In this document: piece by piece, positions 58,304-64,000 of the stretch
How the letters are laid out: the number at the start of each line of letters is the position of its first letter
How positions within the stretch are numbered: position 1 is the first letter of the stretch
From: Xanthostigma xanthostigma
Taxonomy: Eukaryota > Arthropoda > Insecta > Raphidioptera > Raphidiidae
Direction: 5' to 3'
Assembly: GCA_963575645.1 (NCBI GenBank)
Contig: OY754469.1
Coordinates: 15,766,001-15,830,000, forward strand
Length of the DNA stretch: 64,000 nucleotides
The notes under the pieces: generated by a model
The model's input: the letters and a program-made list of their open reading frames with translations, nothing else
Told to the model about the DNA's origin: nothing
Database searches by the model: none
Program-made: the position numbers and the translations under genes

Positions 58304-58998
58304 ACAAATAACTAGACTCCAAGTAATGGCTGCCCCTGAGTCTTCCTTACTTTTGCGTTCGGTAGATACGATTAATATAATCTAGTTATCCAACACATTT
58401 CTTTGATTACAGTTTCTAAAAATGTCTTAATACTAGGAACTTTTTTATTTGCTGACGTAAAAATTGAAAATCAAAAATTTCACTAGTTCAAAACGAGGCT
58501 GTGTCGATTTCTATGAAAAAAAAGTTTACTAGCTCTCTTATTGACAATGTTTATACTTTTTTCAGCCAATGGCTTTTTCATACTGATTTTTCAATGACCG
58601 TTCCACTTTCAGAAATGTATGCTATAGAATCACTATTTGGCGAACATCGTCCATACATGTTTCCTGTCATATAGTTGAAACTTCAAATTGCGTTTTGCTG
58701 CCATAACATTATTATACCTACTTTGATCAGCTTATTTCGTGAAACGCTTTATTTTTTATTATTACCACGTTTATATAACTTGCTTTTCGTGTATGTCGGG
58801 CGAAATTATGTGATTGATTTTAAGCTTACTTCCTGATGAGATAGAGACTTGAAATTTTTAACATAAGTCAGAATTAGATGACAATACGAGAAAACACTAA
58901 ATTAAACTTAAAGAAGAAAATAAAAAATAAAAAAATAATAATAAATAGATATCATTCATTCTTACTTATTTACCATTGTACGATACCTTGCGATGATT

Positions 58999-59054
58999 GG
59001 CCGTAGCTTAGTTGGTTAGAGCGTCGTGCTAACAACGCCAAGGTCGCAGGTCCG
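58999..59054 (+). tRNA. tRNA-Ile-like remnant
   Basis: GGCCGTAGCTTAGTTGGTTA-GAGCGTCGTGCTAACAACGC follows the D arm and anticodon arm of insect tRNA-Ile, but with AAC at the anticodon position instead of AAT. The T arm degrades after GGTCCG and the acceptor 3' strand is missing. A tRNA pseudogene or SINE head rather than a working gene. Confidence 0.5.
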
Positions 59055-59616
59055 TTAAAATTTTTATTTTTTACGATGTACGTTTTTCTTTTCAAATCCT
59101 ATAAGTTAAAAGAATTACTTTTTATTACTTTTTAGTTCCTTTTAAAAACGTAGTATATTAAAAAGTATTTTTATTTATTTCATTATTGTTTCTACGTCAT
59201 CATATGGATTTCAGGTTTCTAGCGCTCTGAGTTTACACATTCTGTTTGCGTGCCTGTGTGTCTGATACTTCGACTTGTGTTCTGGTATTAACTAATAATA
59301 CTAAATTCCTAATTGCACACACCTAAGCGAAGGTGTAATACACTAATTCCGACTACATAAATCACAGTTACGACTTCCTGCAGGCAAAAATTAGCACTGC
59401 TATTATGCCTTGGAGCCAAACGTCAACAATAAACATTTAGGAAGCCTGCGCGTTTTATGGCATTTTAAATTTTATATATCTGCATTTCCAATCCCGCGGG
59501 TGCTTTGCATCGGTTGTAGGTATTTGCATATCCGTCAAAGATCAAAATCGAAATTTTGTCACAGTACACAGCTACGTTGATGTGGAAACTGCAAAAAGCA
59601 TATTGGGTATATAATA

Positions 59617-60594
59617 CTAGCGGTCCCGTCCGGTTTCACCCGAGTGCAAAAGAACGAATCGAGGGGAGGCACATGAGTACGCACGCTCATCTTAGTTTAC
59701 CGAGATGAATGTTGTGTCCAAATTTCATGATGATCGGAGTTACCGTGCAAAAGTTTTTGTCGGACGGACAAATTTTTAGTTATATTCAATGATGCTCCAC
59801 TATTATTGGTTGTAGCGTGATATTATATAGCCTATAGCCTTCCTAGATAAATCACTATCAAAAAAAACGAGTGTGCTTTGGGCCACACGACTGAAGTAAA
59901 ACTTCTTCCTGCCATAATTTGTTATTATTCACCCGAAAATTCACATAATATGAACTTTAAAATGAATTTACAATTTTATTCACTTTAAACGTAGAATATT
60001 TAATGTACGTATTGAACAAAATATTAATTTATAAAATTGTTCAAGAACGAAATGAACAGTCTAATGTAAGAAAAAAAATATATAAACATAAACATAATGA
60101 AAACAAAAGTAATACATTGCAATTACGTAGCTCTCGTTGGATTTTAAGCGCAAATCTTTATGAAATATTATTTAGCTCTGCAAGTTAAGTACGTTTACAA
60201 TGCTTTTACTGTCACCCGATAGCGCCACTGGCAAGTAAAGTATGTGTCATTCTATTGTTAGTACTGCTTATATTTTCGACCACCTGATGGCACCACTAGG
60301 CAGTGAAGTATTTGTTTCGGCCACCTGACGGCGCAACTAGTCAGTGAAGTATTTGTCATCCTCTTTCTATCTTCACTATAACTTATATCTCCCTCTCAAC
60401 TTCCGTTTCGCCTCGCCCGAACACACTTCCGTAAATCTCTCGTCACGCATTCACCAGCTTACTCTCCAAGTCAAGCGTGCGTAAAGAAGTTTTACTTCAA
60501 TAAATGTTTTCTTTTTCAATTCGAACCAGTAGTTCCTGAGACTAGCGCGTTCAACCAAACAAACAAACTCTTCAGTTTTATATAATAGTATAGA
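59617..60594 (-). mobile_element. Helitron with nested MITE
   Basis: Minus strand starts TCTATACTATTATATAAAAC and ends GGTGAAACCGGACGGGACCG-CTAG followed by T. Same family as 22095-22840. Interrupted by 59866-60508. Confidence 0.7.
59866..60508. mobile_element. AAGTAAAACTTCTT MITE, copy 3
   Basis: CGAGTGTGCTTTGGGCCACA-CGACTGAAGTAAAACTTCTT and GTAAAGAAGTTTTACTTCAA ends. Contains tandem variants of CGACCACCTGATGGCACCAC and GCCACCTGACGGCGCAACTA. Confidence 0.7.
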
Positions 60595-61065
60595 TATACA
60601 CAGTTGAAGAAAAATATCGTTTCAATCGATCTATTATTTTTCTAACAGCATCGACCTGTAACTCTACTATGCGTTTCATATGGAGAAATATGTAAAGTCA
60701 CAATCTAAGGCCATGCATTGTTTGAGAATCCTTTCTTCAACCCAGCATAGTTTATGAACAATGTCCCTTAAAAATGTCTTGTCAAATTAAAGTAAAGATT
60801 ACAATAAAATAACGTTCTGTGACAATGTCGGCGAATATATTATCTTCGTGTGCAGATGTCATTGGGCTCCAGTGTAACAATGTTTTAAGACACGCCGTGA
60901 TTTAATAAGTCGTAGTTCGGCAGTGCATTAACAATGGCATTTAAATTGGAACATTATAGTTGTAATTAAACCGGTTGTGCCAACGTTATAGCATTGTACA
61001 ATTGACCCGCCCGCTAATACCGTATGACTCAATGCATTTAGTTATTACCTACAACTAAATGTATA

Positions 61066-62240
61066 CAGGTTGATTCAGAAGGAAATGTCAATACTTCAGG
61101 TACGCATTCAGGGATCCAAAATAAACATAAAAGTTCCTATATAAACATGGGTCCTATTCTCAACCGTTACAGAGATAGTAAACAAATAATCCAAAATAAT
61201 TTTTTTTATTAAATTATTTATAACAGGTAGGCTAGGTTTTATAGTTTTCAAAAATGCCGCCGTTTACCTACTTTTAAACACAAGTCAGCTCTCTGATGAA
61301 TAGCTCGGCTCGCTCTATGAATGGATGCGGGTCTGCTTCTTATAATTCGATCGAATAATCCGAATAATGCATCTCTATAATAGTCCGGGAGGTGGTGTCA
61401 AAATTTATCAGTGATTTATCTCCGACTCAAATGTAATTGATTGGAGAGTCTAACCATTATTCTGTTCGAAATCGAAAGTCAGTCAGCGCGACCGCGGTGG
61501 GTGTGGGTGTGGGAGGCTGTGAAACTCGTCGGAAAAACTATGGAAAAAAAGTGATAAATCTGCTGATGAAAATTTGTTAGATTGTAAATAAATGATGATT
61601 AAACGTGAAAATACTCGTCAGTCACTTTCCCGACGGGGGAAACATCGTCAGTCAGAGGTTTGAAGTCTTTAAAAGAATCGATATTTTCAGAACGAATAGT
61701 AGGAATAGAATGTTTCAGTTCCTACTAATCGTTCTGAAAATATCGATTTTAAATTCAAACGCTGAGCAATTGATATTTTTTTGACTGACTGACGATGTTT
61801 CCCCCGTCGGGAAAGTTACTGACGAGTATTTTCACGTTTAATCATCAATTATTTACAATCTAACAAATTTTCATCAGCAGATTTATCACTTTTTTTTCAT
61901 AGTTTTTCCGACGAGTTTCACAGCCTCCCACACCCACACCCACCGCGGTCGCGCTGACTGACTTTCGATTTCGAACAGAGTAATGGTTAAACTCTTCAAT
62001 CAATTACATTTGAGTCGGAGATAAATAACTGATAAATTTTGACACCACCCCCCGGACTATAAGTCTTTACTTTACTTTAATACCTATACCAATGATTTAT
62101 ATTTTAATTTGAATATTTTGTTTACCCCTGTATCTCTGTAACGGTTGAGAATAGGACCCATGTTTATAGGAGCTTTTATGTTTATTTTGGGTCTCCGAAT
62201 ATGTACCTAAAATATTGACATTTCCTCCTAAATCACCCTG
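61066..62240. mobile_element. TA-flanked element with nested foldback
   Basis: Ends CAGGTTGATTCAGAAGGAAA and complement of CAGGGTGATTTAGGAGGAAA; subterminal CATGGGTCCTATTCTCAACC inverted. TA on both sides. Carries 61381-62059. Confidence 0.7.
61381..62059. mobile_element. Giant foldback with TAGTCCGGG ends
   Basis: Ends TAGTCCGGGAGGTGGTGTC and complement, flanked by TAA (61378-61380, 62060-62062). Arms of over 300 bases, nearly identical (ATCGATATTTTCAGAACGA near the centre). Same ends as 55623-56926. Confidence 0.85.
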
Positions 62241-62799
62241 TATATACCTACTGGGTGGTGGCCTTTTAAATATTTTTTTATAATTTATACGGTTGTCTGT
62301 TCAAGTACAGAAAAATGTCGCGTTAATTCATTGACTCAAAAACACACTTTCGGATTTGAAATTATTCAGCACAGTATGAACGGCCACTGAAAACGTATGA
62401 AAAAGCTATTGACTGAAAAATTATGAAGATTTTCAATAACACTACGTATCGTATATATATTTTTGATTCAATGTGTGACCACTTTCTGGAAAACACGAAA
62501 CATTTAGAGCAATTTCAGGGAATTTTGGTGAAAGTCAGAGATTTTTATGGAATAAAAGTGGGAGTCGGAGCCGCGCATTGAGACCTTTCCGAACCAACAT
62601 TTAACAAATTATTTTGTTGACCAGCTTAACTTTAATCCACATGTTTCCTCAAAGAATTTGATATTTTTTGCTACACTTCACGCTGTGTTATCCCAAAACA
62701 AGCTAACGGCTTTGATCAACCAAATTAAGAAGATTGTTTTCAAAATCTGCAGGTTTTGAAAATTTTACGTCCTCAAACAATGAAACATGCTGTATATAT

Positions 62800-63311
62800 A
62801 GGGTGTCCCACGACATGACTGCCATAGCCTGGGACTGTGCGGCTGGGATGATTTCAAGTCAAAAATGTCTAATGAACATATACCCGGAACGCTATCCTAA
62901 CTGAGCTAGAAGCATTTGAAATTTTAAATAAGTAAGCCCACTAATGCAGGTATTGGGTTCGGCTGTTGGTTTTGTTATTATTGAAAAGACCAGGTGGCTG
63001 TGAATCACCATTAGTATTTATTCGTGCTGATCCTGAGACTCTTCGCAGAGCTATCACTTCAATTCTAAGAAGAGCTAGACTATGATACAGCAACTGGGTG
63101 GACATTTTGAGCAAATAATTCAATAAAGCGATTTCTTTTTAAATGGTTTTAAAATTAGTAGGGAATTCCTACTATTACTTATCTAAAATTTCAAATGCTT
63201 CTAGCTCAGTTAGGATAGCGTTCCGGGTATATGTTCATTAGACATTTTTGACTTGAAATCACCCCAGCAACACAGTCCCAGGCTATGGCAGCCATGTCGT
63301 GGGACACCCTG
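62800..63311. mobile_element. Foldback MITE GGGTGTCCCACGACATG
   Basis: 140-base arms: GGGTGTCCCACGACATGACT ... AAATTTCAAATGCTTCTAGC in inverse. TATATA flanks. The small minus-strand ORF in the loop is not recognised. Confidence 0.75.
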
Positions 63312-63315
63312 TATA

Positions 63316-64000
63316 TAACAGGCAGAGAATAAGTGAAATGTCAGACGGAAAAATAAGCCGATCAGTTTTTGTTCTGTTTCCTGTGCGCGGAGGTTTTGAT
63401 GTATGGCCGATCATAAATTATAAAATAAATGAATGATTGTATCGATTCAATGTTTAATGTCCGTGAAACAGTGAAATCTTAACCTTATAATGCAATAAGC
63501 TAGATATATATGTAGTCTTTCAATCTCTATAATATTCTTCCGTTATGTTTTAATCACGTTTATCTTCATTTCGACACATTTCAACTTTTCTTTTAAAGCT
63601 TTATTTTATGCACCAAACGTCATAATTTTAATTAGACCTGATGCATATACGATAGATGCCATTTGCAAATTGATAGCATCGCTTTCGTGTTCCAACAATT
63701 CATCTTACAATGGTTTTTTTAGGGTTCCGTACCCGAAGGGTGCCCAACGGGACTCTATATATAATATTATTTTGAAATAAAATTTTGTTTCTTTTTAGGT
63801 GCTCATAATTATTTCCATGACTACTAAATAAAAAATTGTTTGTTATTATTTTTTCAATATTTCAATATTAAAAAAATCTTTCACGAATTTCATTAAAAAT
63901 AAATAGAAACTAAATATTAATTAATTTTTATACTTTTAGATTAGTTCTGAAGAAGCTCCAAATCCGGATCGAAACATTAATGTATTAATTTACATATTTT
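63316..64000. other. Repeat remnants, no gene seen
   Basis: 63720-63760 is the end of a widespread repeat (AGGGTTCCGTACCCGAAGGG). 63947-63975 is a decayed hammerhead-like copy (CTGAAGA ... GAAACATT) truncated by the window edge. The rest is AT-rich. Confidence 0.4.

Noticed and set aside
1-64000. CRISPR arrays, bacterial operons, prophage
   Set aside because: No regularly spaced repeats with unique spacers and no bacterial gene organisation; the only tandem array is the minisatellite at 32580-32936.

Overview
The window is a piece of an arthropod, almost certainly insect, genome. It is AT-rich and spliced, with large introns. The only host gene I can identify with confidence is dual oxidase (Duox) on the minus strand. 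No bacterial-type gene organisation is present. The N-terminal exon(s) of Duox are not recognisable here. What can be read is 17 coding exons from 45210 down to the stop codon at 18982. They join in phase into one uninterrupted frame of about 1446 residues: peroxidase-like domain, first membrane helix, intracellular linker, two EF hands, six-helix ferric-reductase heme domain, and FAD/NADPH-binding C-terminus ending in the usual NOX tail.

Almost everything else is transposon-derived. Region 1-18000 (downstream of Duox): a PIF/Harbinger remnant (221-1020), a Penelope-like fragment with a decayed hammerhead-like motif (1101-1231), TTAA-flanked elements (2023-2925, 17049-17468), two Helitrons head to tail (6091-6825), a broken mariner carrying another insertion (9942-11309), a foldback element (12022-12777), and an internally deleted Jockey-like LINE that received a hAT element and a Harbinger-like MITE (14360-16560). 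Region 18000-45200 (Duox): most introns hold at least one element. The most striking is a Harbinger-like element whose TTA target duplication lies inside the exon-12 splice donor. Region 45200-64000 (upstream of Duox exon A): Helitrons, Harbinger-like MITEs with TTA/TAA duplications, TA-flanked foldback elements, a family carrying hammerhead-ribozyme-like motifs, a SINE/tRNA-like remnant, and a possible signal-peptide ORF.

Functionally only Duox is expected to matter to the host. It is a calcium-controlled NADPH oxidase giving hydrogen peroxide for epithelial immunity and extracellular cross-linking. The mobile elements form layers (element in element in element) that give a relative insertion history. 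The Helitron family beginning TCTATACTA..., the RTE/Helitron-type tails and the AGGGTTCCGTACC-type repeat are common in several insect orders, so I do not assign an order.
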